Shown here in pieces: positions 25,468-34,582 of a DNA stretch of 64,000 nt. The stretch comes from Spirilliplanes yamanashiensis (GTDB lineage Bacteria > Actinomycetota > Actinomycetes > Mycobacteriales > Micromonosporaceae). How positions within the stretch are numbered: position 1 is the stretch's first letter; every line of letters begins with the position of its first letter. The notes under the pieces were generated by a model. That model did not search any database and had not been told where the DNA came from. It was given only the letters and a program-made list of their open reading frames with translations. A program made the translations under genes and the position numbers. The stretch is taken from contig NZ_BOOY01000001.1 in the NCBI RefSeq assembly GCF_016863475.1, positions 62,001 through 126,000 on the forward strand, given 5' to 3'.

Positions 25468-25630
25468 TGAGCCTAGGGTCCGGTGTCGGGTGACTTCCAC
25501 CGGCCTGCACCCCGAGCGTGCCGGGGGTGACCCTGGTGGGCGGCTGCGGCGGTCGCGCCGAGCGATCCGTGTCATTCTGGGAGTGGAGCGCGGGGGCGGC
25601 TCCGTTCGACCGAGTGGAGGCAGGGCGACT

Positions 25631-27343
25631 GTGACCGACGGCTGGAACTGGCAACAGCCTCGACCGCCGGCTGACCCGGCGCGTCCCCAGCCGCCCGAGC
25701 CCGCCGCCGGCCCGGCGCCGACCGCGGGCGCCGAGGTCGCCGACTCCCCGTCCACGTGGCCGTCGTACGCGGCCGAGCCCACCGACACCGCCGGCACCGG
25801 TGTCCGCGGGCTGGGTGAGCCGTCGGCCGCCGTGCCGGACTTCGCGCAGCCCCAGCTCCCGCCGCCCACCGAGCCGTACGCTGCCTCGCCGCCGCCCTTC
25901 GAGCCGCACCCCGGGCCGCCGCCGTTCGGCGCCGTGCCGTCGGCCCCGCCCGCCTGGACCCAGCCCACCGACCCCCGCGTCCCGGCGTACGGCCGCCCGG
26001 CCCCGTACGGGCCGCCCGGCGCGGCGGTCCACGGCCAGGCCGCGCAGCCCGGCCCCGCCGCGTTCGGCCCGCCGCCCGGCGCCCCCTGGGGCCCGCCGGC
26101 CTACGGCACGCCCGCGCAGGCCCGGCCCGCGTCGGCGGCGCAGGACGACTCGCCGTGGTGGTCCGACGCGCTCGCCGACCCGTGGCGCGACCCGTACGCG
26201 CCGTCCGCCGTCGTGGTGCCCGCACCGTCCGCGCCCGCCGGGGCGGCCCCCGAGCCGGTCGAGGACCCGGACCGGGTGCAGCGCCGCGGCATGACCCCCG
26301 TCCTGCTCGTCTGCCTGCTGACCGCGCTGCTCGCGGGCGGCCTCGGCGGCACCCTGGGGTACGTGTTCGCGCTGCGCGGCGGCCTCGGCGGCGGCGCGTC
26401 GCTCGGGGCGCCGCCGCAGGAGGGCCCGGACCTGGCGCAGCGCCCGCCGGACTCGCTGGCGGGGGTGGCGGAGCGGGTGCTGCCGAGCGTCGTGACCGTC
26501 CGGGTGGGCGGCGCGGTGGGCTCCGGCTTCGTCGTCAGCGCCGAGGGATACGTCGTGACCAACGACCACGTCGTGGAGGGCGCCAGCGGGGCGGCCTCGG
26601 TGTCGTTCAGCGACGGCTCGACCGCGTCGGCGGCGATCGTCGGGCACGACCCGGAGTCGGACGTCGCCGTCATCAAGGTGTCGAAGACCGGGCTGAAGCC
26701 GGTGGAGCTGGGCGACTCGGACCAGATCGCGGTCGGCGACCCGGTGCTGGCGATCGGCTCGCCGCTGGCCCTGGCGAACACCGTCACGGCGGGCATCGTC
26801 AGCGCCCTCGACCGCACGATCCAGGCGGGCGAGCCGGGCGGCCAGGTGCGCTACTACGCGGCCATCCAGACCGACGCCGCCGTCAACCAGGGCAACTCCG
26901 GCGGCCCGCTGGTCGACGGCGCGGGCCGGGTCATCGGCGTCAACTCGGTGATCCGCTCGCTGTCGGCCGACAGCGAGGAGGCGGGCAACATCGGCCTCGC
27001 GTTCGCCATCCCGATCAACCAGGCCGAGCGGGTGGCGAAGGAGATCATCGACACCGGCAAGGCGCGCCGCACCGTGTTCGGCGCCCAGGTGGGGAACCAG
27101 ACGACCCGCAACCCGGGTGGCGGCGTCCGGCTGCAGTCCGTGCAGGCGGGCGGCCCGGCGGCGACCGCGGGCCTGAAGTCCGGCGACGTCGTGACCCGCA
27201 TCGACGGGCGGGTGCTGGAGGAGGGCACCGACCTGATCGCGCTGGTCCGCAAGTACCCGCCGGGCGCGGTGGTGGCCGTCGAGTACCGACGGGGCACGGC
27301 CGCCGAGCGAACATCGGTGACCCTGGCGGCGGACGCCAAGTGA
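25631..27343 (+). CDS. HtrA/DegP-type trypsin-like protease with PDZ domain
   Basis: Encodes 570 residues from GTG 25631 (VTDGWNWQQPRP), with GGAGG upstream. Residues 1-215 are a Pro/Ala/Tyr-rich cytoplasmic region. One membrane helix follows at ~221-250 (VLLVCLLTALLAGGLGGTLG). The exported S1C protease domain carries His313 (TNDHVVEG), Asp344 (ESDVAVIKV) and Ser423 (NQGNSGGPL). A PDZ domain ends the protein (TAGLKSGDVVTRIDG). It should degrade or refold damaged exported proteins at the membrane. Confidence 0.93.
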   Translation: MTDGWNWQQPRPPADPARPQPPEPAAGPAPTAGAEVADSPSTWPSYAAEPTDTAGTGVRGLGEPSAAVPDFAQPQLPPPTEPYAASPPPFEPHPGPPPFGAVPSAPPAWTQPTDPRVPAYGRPAPYGPPGAAVHGQAAQPGPAAFGPPPGAPWGPPAYGTPAQARPASAAQDDSPWWSDALADPWRDPYAPSAVVVPAPSAPAGAAPEPVEDPDRVQRRGMTPVLLVCLLTALLAGGLGGTLGYVFALRGGLGGGASLGAPPQEGPDLAQRPPDSLAGVAERVLPSVVTVRVGGAVGSGFVVSAEGYVVTNDHVVEGASGAASVSFSDGSTASAAIVGHDPESDVAVIKVSKTGLKPVELGDSDQIAVGDPVLAIGSPLALANTVTAGIVSALDRTIQAGEPGGQVRYYAAIQTDAAVNQGNSGGPLVDGAGRVIGVNSVIRSLSADSEEAGNIGLAFAIPINQAERVAKEIIDTGKARRTVFGAQVGNQTTRNPGGGVRLQSVQAGGPAATAGLKSGDVVTRIDGRVLEEGTDLIALVRKYPPGAVVAVEYRRGTAAERTSVTLAADAK

Positions 27344-27412
27344 CGTGATCGACCGCGTCTGCCGCGACCGGCCCGCCGTGCGTAGTCTTGCCCCGGGGAG
27401 AGGAGGCGCCCG

Positions 27413-27934
27413 GTGTTCCAGAACCTGAACTGGTGGGAGATCGCCGCGCTGCTCATCGCGGCGTTGCTGATCTTCGGCGACAAGCTGCCGAAGGTGATCG
27501 CCGACGGCCTCCGGATGATGCGCAACCTGCGCAACATGGCCACCAACGCCACCGCCGACCTCAGCCGCGAGCTGGGCACGGACATCAAGCTGGAAGACCT
27601 GCACCCGAAGGCGTTCATCCGCAAGCACATCCTCAGCGAGGAGGAGGAGCAGGCGATCCGCAAGCCGCTCCAGGGCCTCTACGAGGACGTCAAGAGCGAC
27701 CTGAACGGCGTGAAGGGCGAGTTCGGCAGCGTCCGCGACGACATCGAGGACGTCCGCCACGCCGGCCGGCGCGGCCAGGAGTCCACCGGCGCGACGGCGA
27801 ACGGCAGCGCGAACGGCTCGGCGAACGGCGCCGCGACCGCCGGTGCGACGGCCGCCGGCACCGCGTCGGTCAACGGCGGTGCCGCGCCCGCCCCGGCCCC
27901 CGCCGCGCACGGCTTCGACCTCGACGCGACCTGA
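27413..27934 (+). CDS. tatB: Sec-independent protein translocase subunit TatB
   Basis: Encodes 173 residues from GTG 27413, with GGAGG upstream. A short N-terminus and membrane helix (WWEIAALLIAALLIFGDKLP, then KVIADGLR) are followed by an amphipathic helix and a long polar, Ala/Gly/Asn-rich tail. The glutamate early in the helix and the FGDKLPK hinge are TatB-like. With TatC it recognises twin-arginine signal peptides of folded proteins. It lies 69 bases after htrA. Confidence 0.9.
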   Translation: MFQNLNWWEIAALLIAALLIFGDKLPKVIADGLRMMRNLRNMATNATADLSRELGTDIKLEDLHPKAFIRKHILSEEEEQAIRKPLQGLYEDVKSDLNGVKGEFGSVRDDIEDVRHAGRRGQESTGATANGSANGSANGAATAGATAAGTASVNGGAAPAPAPAAHGFDLDAT

Positions 27935-27961
27935 GCCGCGCCGAGGCCGGACGCGCCTGGG

Positions 27962-29113
27962 TCAGCGCCCGACGGGGCGCAGGTTGAGCGGCTTGCCGAC
28001 CAGCGACTCGCGCCGCACGGCCAGCCGGTCCGCGACCGCGTCGAGGGCCTTGGCGGCCGGCGCCTCGGGCGCGGCCAGCACGACCGGGTTGCCGGCGTCG
28101 CCGGCCTCGCGCACCCGGGTGTCGAGCGGGATCTGGCCCAGCAGCGGCACGGGGGCCCCGACCAGGGTGGACAGCGACTCGGCGACCGTGGCGCCGCCGC
28201 CGGAGCCGAAGACCTCCATGCGGGAGCCGTCGGGCAGTTCGAGCCAGGACATGTTCTCGACGACGCCGACGATGCGCTGGTGCGTCTGCAGGGCGATGGC
28301 GCCGGCCCGCTCGGCCACCTCGGCGGCGGCCTGCTGCGGGGTGGTGACCACGAGGATCTCCGCGTTCGGCAGCAGCTGGGCCAGCGAGATCGCGACGTCG
28401 CCGGTGCCCGGGGGCAGGTCGAGCAGCAGCACGTCCAGGTCGCCCCAGTAGACGTCGGCGAGGAACTGCTGCAGGGCGCGGTGCAGCATCGGGCCGCGCC
28501 ACACCACGGCGGCGTTGCCGGCGGTGAACATGCCGATCGAGATGACCTTCACGCCGTGCGACTGCGGCGGCATGATCATGTCCTCGACGCGGGTGGGGCG
28601 GCCGTCGGCGCCGAGCATGCGCGGCACCGAGTGGCCGTAGATGTCGGCGTCGACGACGCCCACGCTGAGGCCGCGCCGGGCGAGCGACGCCGCCAGGTTG
28701 ACGGTGACGCTGGACTTGCCGACGCCGCCCTTGCCGCTGGCCACCGCGTACACCCGGGTGCGGGAGCCGGGCTGCGCGAACGGGATGACGGGCTCCGCGG
28801 CCTGGCCGCCGCCGCGGAGGCTGGCCTGCAGCGACTGGCGCTGCTCGGCGCTCATGACGCCGAAGTCGATCTCGACGGCGTCGATGCCGGGGACGGCCGT
28901 GACGGCGGCGGTGATGTCGGTGGTCAGCTTGTCCTTCAGCGGGCAGCCGGCGACGGTGAGCAGCAGCTCGACGCGGACGCGGCCGGCGGTGATGGTGAAG
29001 CCCTTGACCATCCCGAGGTCGGTGATGGGGCGGCGGATCTCGGGGTCGTCGACGGTGGCGAGGGCCGCGCGGATGGCGTCCTCCATCGTCGGCGTGCTGG
29101 TGGGCGCTGACAT
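27962..29113 (-). CDS. mrp: Mrp/NBP35-family iron-sulfur cluster carrier ATPase
   Basis: Encodes 383 residues. The N-terminal ~90 residues are a MIP18/DUF59 domain (LATVDDPEIRRPITDLGMV, CPLKDKL). The deviant P-loop ASGKGGVGKSSVTVNLA starts near residue 125, followed by VGVVDADIYGHSVP and LLDLPPGTGD. It binds and hands over Fe-S clusters. The CxxC found in E. coli ApbC/Mrp is replaced (NMSWLELPDGSRMEVFG), as I recall for other actinobacterial Mrp proteins, so cluster binding would use other residues. Confidence 0.92.
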   Translation of the reverse strand: MSAPTSTPTMEDAIRAALATVDDPEIRRPITDLGMVKGFTITAGRVRVELLLTVAGCPLKDKLTTDITAAVTAVPGIDAVEIDFGVMSAEQRQSLQASLRGGGQAAEPVIPFAQPGSRTRVYAVASGKGGVGKSSVTVNLAASLARRGLSVGVVDADIYGHSVPRMLGADGRPTRVEDMIMPPQSHGVKVISIGMFTAGNAAVVWRGPMLHRALQQFLADVYWGDLDVLLLDLPPGTGDVAISLAQLLPNAEILVVTTPQQAAAEVAERAGAIALQTHQRIVGVVENMSWLELPDGSRMEVFGSGGGATVAESLSTLVGAPVPLLGQIPLDTRVREAGDAGNPVVLAAPEAPAAKALDAVADRLAVRRESLVGKPLNLRPVGR

Positions 29114-29215
29114 GAGGTCAACTCTACGTCGCCGCGAAGCCCGCCCGAATTGCCCCGTGCTGACCTATTCGGACTGGACGATGTCCAGATCGTCTGGGAC
29201 CATCGAGGGCAGCGT

Positions 29216-29246
29216 GCCGCGCGTCCAGCCCCTTGGGACGCGCGGC
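29216..29246 (-). terminator. Hairpin terminator after the DUF1003 gene
   Basis: An 11-bp perfect stem (gccgcgcgtcc at 29216-29226 with ggacgcgcggc at 29236-29246) has a 9-base loop. It lies two bases beyond the stop of the DUF1003 gene read on the minus strand. Confidence 0.8.
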
Positions 29247-29247
29247 T

Positions 29248-29781
29248 TCACTCTTTCTCGTCCCGGTGGATGAGCTCCAGCTGCTTGTGCCGGCGGTGCG
29301 CCGCCTCGTCCAGCTCCTCGGCGAGCCGGGCCAGCTCCGAGCGCAGGAAGTCCCGGGTCGCCACCTCGCCCATGGCGATGCGCAGCGACGCGATCTCCCG
29401 GGCCAGGTACTCGGTGTCGGCCTTCTGCGCCTGCGCCCGCCGCCGGTCCTCCTCCATCGTCACCCGGTCGCGGTCGGCCTGGCGGTTCTGGGCGAGCAGG
29501 ATCAGCGGCGCCGCGTACGACGCCTGCAGCGACAGCATCAGGGTCAGGAACGTGAACGTGTACGGGTCGAAGCGCAGGTCGCGCGGCGCCAGCGTGTTCC
29601 ACAGGAACCAGGCGGCGATCACCACGGTCATCCAGAAGATGAACTTCGCCGTGCCCATGTACCGGGCGATGCCCTCCGACCAGCGCCCGAAGGCCTCCGG
29701 GTCGAACCGGGGCAGCCGGATGCGCCCGGGCTCGCGCGGCTGGTCGAGCCGAGCGGGCGCCTCACGCCGCAGGTCGCTCAC
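29248..29781 (-). CDS. DUF1003 membrane protein
   Basis: Encodes 177 residues. Two membrane helices (KFIFWMTVVIAAWFLWNTLA and FTFLTLMLSLQASYAAPLILLAQ) and the motif DPYTFTFLTLMLSLQA identify DUF1003. The C-terminal part is a charged coiled coil. The ATG at 29781 overlaps the stop of the MgtE-N/CBS gene by 4 bases (ATGA), so both are expressed together. The association suggests a link to Mg2+ handling, but the DUF has no proven function. Confidence 0.88.
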   Translation of the reverse strand: MSDLRREAPARLDQPREPGRIRLPRFDPEAFGRWSEGIARYMGTAKFIFWMTVVIAAWFLWNTLAPRDLRFDPYTFTFLTLMLSLQASYAAPLILLAQNRQADRDRVTMEEDRRRAQAQKADTEYLAREIASLRIAMGEVATRDFLRSELARLAEELDEAAHRRHKQLELIHRDEKE

Positions 29782-31022
29782 GCGGCGTCGTCCGCGTCGC
29801 GGTCGCGCCAGTCCTCGGGCAGCGAGTGGTCGAGCACGTCGTCGACGGTGACCGCGCCGACGAGCCGGTTCGCCGAGTCGACCACCGGCATCGCGACCAG
29901 GTCGTACGTCGCCATCCGGCGGGTGATCTCGGTCAGCGTGGTGTTCTCGTGCAGCGGGTCGAGGTCGTTGTCGACGATGTGCCCGAGCTGCGACGACGGC
30001 GGCTCGCGCAGCAGGCGCTGGAAGTGGACCATGCCGAGGTACTTACCCGTCGGCGTGGCCATCGGCGCGCGCGCCACGAACACCTGCGCCGCCACCACCG
30101 GCGACAGCTGCGGCTCCCGGATGCGGGCCAGCGCCTCAGCCACCGTCGCGTCCGGGGTCAGGATGACCGGCTCCGAGGTCATCACCGAGCCGGCGGTGCC
30201 GCGCTGGTACTTCATCAGCTGCCGCACCGGGTCGGCCTCGTCGGGCTGCATCAGGTCGAGCAGCACGTCCTGCTCCGGCTTCGGCAGCTCGGCGAGCAGG
30301 TCGGCGGCGTCGTCCGGGTCCATCTCCTCCAGGACGTCCGCGGCGCGCTCCCGGTCGAGCCCGGCCAGGATCTCCACCTGGTCGTGCTCGGGCAGCTCGC
30401 CCAGGACGTCGGCGAGGCGCTCGTCGTCCAGCGCGGCGGCCACCTCGTTGCGGCGGGCGTCGGGCAGGTCCTGCAGGGCGTTGGCCATGTCGGCGGGGCG
30501 CATCCGGTCGAACACCGCCAGCAGGCTCGCCGTGCCCTGCGTGTCGGTGGGGCCGATGAGGCCGCGCACCCGCTCGTACTCGACCTGGAGCAGGTGGCCG
30601 CGGCGGGTGAGGCGCCCGGTGTGCTCGCGGACCGCGACCCGGCTGACCAGCCACTCGCCGTTGCGGCTCTGCTCCATCGCCAGGTCGACCACGGTGCCCG
30701 GTCGCCCGTCGACCTCCACCCGGCGGTCCAGCAGGTCGTGCAGCACCAGCAGCTCGTTCGCCCGCTTCTCGAACCGGCGCAGGTTGAGCGTGCCCGTCGC
30801 CAGCATGACCGCCTCCGGGTCGAAGCTGGTCACCCGGCCGATCGGCAGGAAGATCCGGCGGCGCAGGGGCATCTCGGCGACCAGGCCCACGATCTGCGGC
30901 GGCCGGTTGGTGGTGCGCAGCCGCACGACGGCGTCCCGCACCCGCCCCACCTGGTCACCGTTGGGGTCCAGGGCGGCGAGTCCGGCCAGGCGGGCCACGT
31001 ACACCCGGGTCGCGACGGTCAC
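29778..31022 (-). CDS. PRC-like/MgtE-N/CBS-domain protein (Mg2+ sensor module without channel)
   Basis: Encodes 414 residues from GTG 31022. The N-terminal ~160 residues hold two PRC-barrel-like segments. Residues ~175-285 are the MgtE intracellular N domain (FDRMRPADMANALQDLP, repeated LADVLGELP, AADVLEEMDPDDAADLLAELP). Residues ~290-405 are a CBS pair. The MgtE transmembrane channel is missing, so this is a soluble sensor-like protein rather than a transporter. Translational coupling to the DUF1003 membrane protein suggests that protein is its partner. Confidence 0.85.
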   Translation of the reverse strand: MTVATRVYVARLAGLAALDPNGDQVGRVRDAVVRLRTTNRPPQIVGLVAEMPLRRRIFLPIGRVTSFDPEAVMLATGTLNLRRFEKRANELLVLHDLLDRRVEVDGRPGTVVDLAMEQSRNGEWLVSRVAVREHTGRLTRRGHLLQVEYERVRGLIGPTDTQGTASLLAVFDRMRPADMANALQDLPDARRNEVAAALDDERLADVLGELPEHDQVEILAGLDRERAADVLEEMDPDDAADLLAELPKPEQDVLLDLMQPDEADPVRQLMKYQRGTAGSVMTSEPVILTPDATVAEALARIREPQLSPVVAAQVFVARAPMATPTGKYLGMVHFQRLLREPPSSQLGHIVDNDLDPLHENTTLTEITRRMATYDLVAMPVVDSANRLVGAVTVDDVLDHSLPEDWRDRDADDAA

Positions 31023-31058
31023 GCCACTTACAGTAGGCGACGCTCTAGATTCAGGGGC

Positions 31059-31931
31059 ATGTCCACCCTCGAGTACGAGATCGTCGACGTCTTCACCGAC
31101 CGCCCGTTCGCCGGCAACCCCCTCGCGGTCGTCTACGGCGCCGACGGCCTGGGCACCGACCAGCTGCACGCCCTGGCGCGCGAGTTCAACCTGTCCGAGA
31201 CGGTCTTCGTGCTCCCGCCCGCCGACGCCGGGGCGACGTACCGGGCCCGGATCTTCACCCCCGAGGTCGAGCTGCCGTTCGCCGGGCACCCCAGCGTCGG
31301 CGCGGCCGTGACGAGCCTGCGCCGCGGCCTGTTCGCGGCCGGGACGGTGACCCAGGAGTGCGGCGCGGGCCTGCTGCCCATCGACGTGACCGAGGCGGGC
31401 CGGGCCACCCTCACCGGCGGGATGCCGACCCTCGGCGGGCTGCTCGACCCGGGGCCGCTGCTGGCCATGGTGGGCCTGTCCGGCGCAGACTTCGGCGGGG
31501 CGCCGCCCCAGCGGGCGGGGTGCGGCCTGGAGTTCGTGTACCTGCCCGTCGTACCCGAGGCTGTGAGCAGGGCCGCCGCGGACCCGGCGGTGGCGGCGCG
31601 GCTAGGGGTGTCGCAGATCAGCGTCTTCTCCTGGGACGAGACGGCGCGCACCGCGCACGCGCGCGTCTTCTGCCCGGGCGTGGCGGTCGCGGAGGACCCG
31701 GCCACCGGCTCGGCGGCCCTCGGCCTCGGGGTGTGGCTGGTCGCGGCGGGCTGGCTGCCCGGCGACGGCAGCTCGGCGTACACGGTGCGGCAGGGCGTCG
31801 AGCTGCGGCGGCCCTCGGTGCTGGACTGCACCGTACGGGCGTCGGCGGGCTTCGCGACCACCGCCACCGTCGCCGGCCACGTGCAGCCGGTGGCGCGCGG
31901 CGAGATCGCCGTGCCGCCGTTCGTGGGCTAG
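31059..31931 (+). CDS. PhzF-family isomerase/epimerase
   Basis: Encodes 290 residues from ATG 31059. It has the PhzF diaminopimelate-epimerase-like fold: VDVFTDRPFAGNPLAVV at the start, catalytic Glu in FNLSETVFV, IFTPEVELPFAGHPSVGAA, and AEDPATGSAA in the second half. Family members isomerise small acids (PhzF in phenazine synthesis). No phenazine genes are nearby, so the substrate is unknown. The last codons and the stop are duplicated 53 bases downstream. Confidence 0.9.
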   Translation: MSTLEYEIVDVFTDRPFAGNPLAVVYGADGLGTDQLHALAREFNLSETVFVLPPADAGATYRARIFTPEVELPFAGHPSVGAAVTSLRRGLFAAGTVTQECGAGLLPIDVTEAGRATLTGGMPTLGGLLDPGPLLAMVGLSGADFGGAPPQRAGCGLEFVYLPVVPEAVSRAAADPAVAARLGVSQISVFSWDETARTAHARVFCPGVAVAEDPATGSAALGLGVWLVAAGWLPGDGSSAYTVRQGVELRRPSVLDCTVRASAGFATTATVAGHVQPVARGEIAVPPFVG

Positions 31932-31986
31932 CCGGGGGACGGGCGGCCGGCGGCGCGATCGCCGTGCCGCCGTTCGTGGGCTAGCC
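31904..31986. repeat. Direct duplication of the phzF-family gene end
   Basis: Identical 30-bp copies at 31904-31933 and 31957-31986 (gatcgccgtgccgccg, then ttcgtgggctagcc) lie 53 bases apart. Copy 1 holds the last codons and the TAG stop of the PhzF-type gene. In copy 2 the CTAG also supplies the stop codon of the convergent gene at 31981. Confidence 0.9.
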
Positions 31987-32418
31987 CGGCAGCGGCACCA
32001 CCGGGCCGCTGCGGACCACGACGATCGGGGCGTCCGCCCCGTACCGCGCGGCCAGCTCGGCGCGGGCCCGCTCCGGGTCCCGCGCACCCACCTCGACGCC
32101 GGACCCGTCGTGCCGCGCCCCGACCGTCTCGATCCGCACACCGCGCCCCTCCCACTCCGCGAGGTCGGCGGTGATCCGCTCCTGCAGCGCGGCGAGGGTC
32201 GCGCGGGAGTGGGCGGCGTCGCGCACGACGACGCACACCCCGGCCGGGGTGAGGCCGCGCACGGCGGCGTCGAAGTCCGCCGCGGGGACCCGGTGCACGA
32301 TCGCCCGCACCCCCGCCTGGTCGACCTCGACCCCGGCGTACGCGGCGGCGAAGTCGCGGCCGCCGGCCTCGTCGATCGCGGCGATCACGGCGGCGAGGTC
32401 CGGCGGGGTGACGGGCAT
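31981..32418 (-). CDS. Uncharacterised protein
   Basis: The product is 145 residues from ATG 32418 (MPVTPPDLAAVIAAIDEAGG), with GAGG five bases upstream. In-frame ATGs at 32475 and 32511 would lengthen it. It looks like a globular alpha/beta protein (FAAAYAGVEVDQAGVRAIVHRVP, GVCVVVRDAAHSRATLAALQERI), with repeated patterns in its two halves. No motif or membrane segment is recognisable. Confidence 0.65.
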   Translation of the reverse strand: MPVTPPDLAAVIAAIDEAGGRDFAAAYAGVEVDQAGVRAIVHRVPAADFDAAVRGLTPAGVCVVVRDAAHSRATLAALQERITADLAEWEGRGVRIETVGARHDGSGVEVGARDPERARAELAARYGADAPIVVVRSGPVVPLPG

Positions 32419-32508
32419 GCCGGCCTCGGTGTGCGGGTGCCGGCTGAGCGCGCACCCGGGCGTCGTCCACTCCATCGCCCCATCCCACCCCGGGACGGCC
32501 CACGGCGC

Positions 32509-32609
32509 CACCGTCAGCCCGGCCCGCCGCCGCCACCGTCAGCCCGGCCCGCCGCCGCCACCCGTCGGCGCGGCCCGCCGCCGCCACCGTCAGCGCGGCT
32601 CGCCCGCCG
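32509..32609. repeat. 25-bp tandem repeats running into the EamA stop codon
   Basis: Units at 32509-32533, 32534-32558 (identical), 32559-32584 (26 bases, diverged) and 32585-32609 follow caccgtcagcccggcccgcc with small changes. The last unit contains the TCA that is the stop codon of the transporter gene at 32590. Confidence 0.8.
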
Positions 32610-33684
32610 CCCGCCGCGGGCCGTCGGGGTCGCGCGCTCCCTGCTCCGCCGGCGCCTCCCGCCCGCCGGGGTCGGGCCGCACGCCGGACCCGGGCCGCAT
32701 TCCGGGCCCGGGTCGCCCGCCGGGCCCGGGTCGTTCGTCCAGGGCGGCCGGTTCGACCGGCTCGACCGGCTCGCCGACCAGTTCCGGCGCCGCCGGCCGG
32801 GCCGCGTGGCGGGCCGTGCCCAGCACGACGGTGCCGACGCCGACCAGCAGCAGCGCCAGCCCGGGCAGCGCGGCGGTGCGGGGCGCCTGCCCCAGCCACA
32901 CCCAGGCCAGCAGGGCCGCCGCGGGCACCTCCAGCAGGATCAGCACGCTGATCGTGGTCGCCGAGATGCGGGCGATGGCGTAGTTGAACATCGAGTGCCC
33001 GAGCAGCTGCGCGCCCGCGACCAGGCCGAGGATGGCGAGCCAGGTGCGCCCGTCGTACCCGGCGAGGTCGACGCCGCCGACGAGGCAGACCACCAGCAGC
33101 GTGAGCGCGCACACCCCGTAGCAGACCGACGTGTACGTGACCGTGCTGAGTCTGGTGCGCGCCTGCTCGCCGAGGGCCGTGTAGATCGCCGCGAACAGGC
33201 CGCCGAGCAGCGCCAGCCCGTCCCCGGCGACGGCCCGGGCGGACAGCCCGAAGTCGGCGCCGGTGGCGATGGCCGCGCCGGCCACCGCGATCGTGATGCC
33301 GATCCAGGCCAGCGTGGGCAGCCGCCGTCCCTGGGCGAGCGCGATGAGCCCCTGCCAGACGGGCTGCGTGGCGACGAGGGCGGTGGCGGTGGCGACGGTG
33401 CTGAGCTGCACCGCCGGCATCCAGGTGCCGAAGTGCGCGGCCAGCGCCAGGCCCGCGAGCACGCAGAACACCAGCGGCCGCCGCCCGGCGGAACGCACCT
33501 CGCCGCGTTTGGTGATCAATGTCACGGGGGTGAGCGCGGCGGCGGCCAGGGCGTTGCGCCAGAACGCGATGGCCAGGGCCGGAGCGGCCGCGTACGCGAT
33601 GAGGGGCCCGGACGACGACACCGCGACCACGGCTACGGTGACGGCGGCGATGGCCGGCACGCCGGGTGATGGACGCGGGTTCAT
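32590..33684 (-). CDS. EamA/DMT-superfamily transporter
   Basis: Encodes 364 residues from ATG 33684 (MNPRPSPGVP). Ten hydrophobic helices form two EamA repeats, the second starting near residue 165 (GLALLGGLFAAIYTALGEQ). The fold is that of drug/metabolite exporters such as RhaT/YdcZ-type carriers. The last ~60 residues are a cytoplasmic Pro/Gly/Arg-rich tail with repeats of RPGPG type. Cargo unknown. The 3' end runs into a 25-bp tandem repeat. Confidence 0.85.
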   Translation of the reverse strand: MNPRPSPGVPAIAAVTVAVVAVSSSGPLIAYAAAPALAIAFWRNALAAAALTPVTLITKRGEVRSAGRRPLVFCVLAGLALAAHFGTWMPAVQLSTVATATALVATQPVWQGLIALAQGRRLPTLAWIGITIAVAGAAIATGADFGLSARAVAGDGLALLGGLFAAIYTALGEQARTRLSTVTYTSVCYGVCALTLLVVCLVGGVDLAGYDGRTWLAILGLVAGAQLLGHSMFNYAIARISATTISVLILLEVPAAALLAWVWLGQAPRTAALPGLALLLVGVGTVVLGTARHAARPAAPELVGEPVEPVEPAALDERPGPGGRPGPGMRPGSGVRPDPGGREAPAEQGARDPDGPRRAAGEPR

Positions 33685-33819
33685 CCGCTTGGGTCCCTTC
33701 TTGCACACTCCCTGCAGCATGGTTTGCCTCGCGGAGTGGAACGGAAAGTGAAGGGCTCGTTACGCTGGCGAACATCCTGCGCCCGATTTACCCCTCAACC
33801 AGTCGGGAGACTGATTGCT

Positions 33820-34518
33820 GTGCCCACATACCGAGCGACCCTGTTCGACTTCTTCGGGACGCTTACGCAAAGTGTCCAGCGTGGACCGTTACATGCGGAT
33901 ATCGCCCGCGGTCTGGGCTGCGACCCCGACGTCGTCGTGGGGGTGCTCGACAGGTCGTTCCGGGCCCGCGCCCGCGGCCTGTTCGGCTCCGCCGAAGCTA
34001 CCCTGCGCTGGGTCAGCGAGCAGGCCGGCGGCAACCCGTGTGACACGCGCCTCCGCTCCGCCCTGTCCGCCCGCGTCGACGCCCTGCGCGCCGACACCCG
34101 CCTGCGTCCCGACGCCGAGTCCACCCTCCGCGCGCTGCGCGCCCGCGGCCTGCGCACCGCGGTGATCAGCGACTGCACCCACGAGCTGCCGGCGTTCCTG
34201 CCCGAGCTGCCCATCGCCCCGCTGCTCGACGCCCGCGTCTTCTCCGTCGAGGTCGGCCGCTGCAAGCCCGACCCGATGATCTACTTGACCGCCTGCGCCG
34301 AGCTCGGCGTCGCCCCGGAGGAGTGCCTGTACGTGGGCGACGGCGGCAGCCAGGAACTCAGCGGCGCCGAGGAGGTCGGCATGACCGCCGTCCGCCTGGC
34401 CGCCCCCGACCTGGCCGACCACCTCGTCTTCGACCCGGACGCCCGCTTCACCGGCCCGAGCATCACGTCGCTGACCGAGGTCCTCGCCATGCTGGACCGC
34501 GTCCCCGTCCCCGCCTGA
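33820..34518 (+). CDS. HAD-superfamily hydrolase
   Basis: Encodes 232 residues from GTG 33820, with GGGAGA nine bases upstream. All four HAD motifs are seen: I in LFDFFGTL (nucleophile Asp), II in VISDCT, III the Lys in CKPDPMIY and IV in YVGDGGSQEL. The helical cap insert is type C1, as in phosphoglycolate-phosphatase-like enzymes. It should dephosphorylate a small metabolite not identifiable from sequence. The 135-base spacer to the divergent transporter gene is relatively AT-rich and probably holds both promoters. Confidence 0.88.
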   Translation: MPTYRATLFDFFGTLTQSVQRGPLHADIARGLGCDPDVVVGVLDRSFRARARGLFGSAEATLRWVSEQAGGNPCDTRLRSALSARVDALRADTRLRPDAESTLRALRARGLRTAVISDCTHELPAFLPELPIAPLLDARVFSVEVGRCKPDPMIYLTACAELGVAPEECLYVGDGGSQELSGAEEVGMTAVRLAAPDLADHLVFDPDARFTGPSITSLTEVLAMLDRVPVPA

Positions 34519-34582
34519 CCGCCCCCGGCCGGCCCCGGCGGGTGGCTGTCGCGGGGGCCGCCGGGCGCGCGAGAATGGCGAC

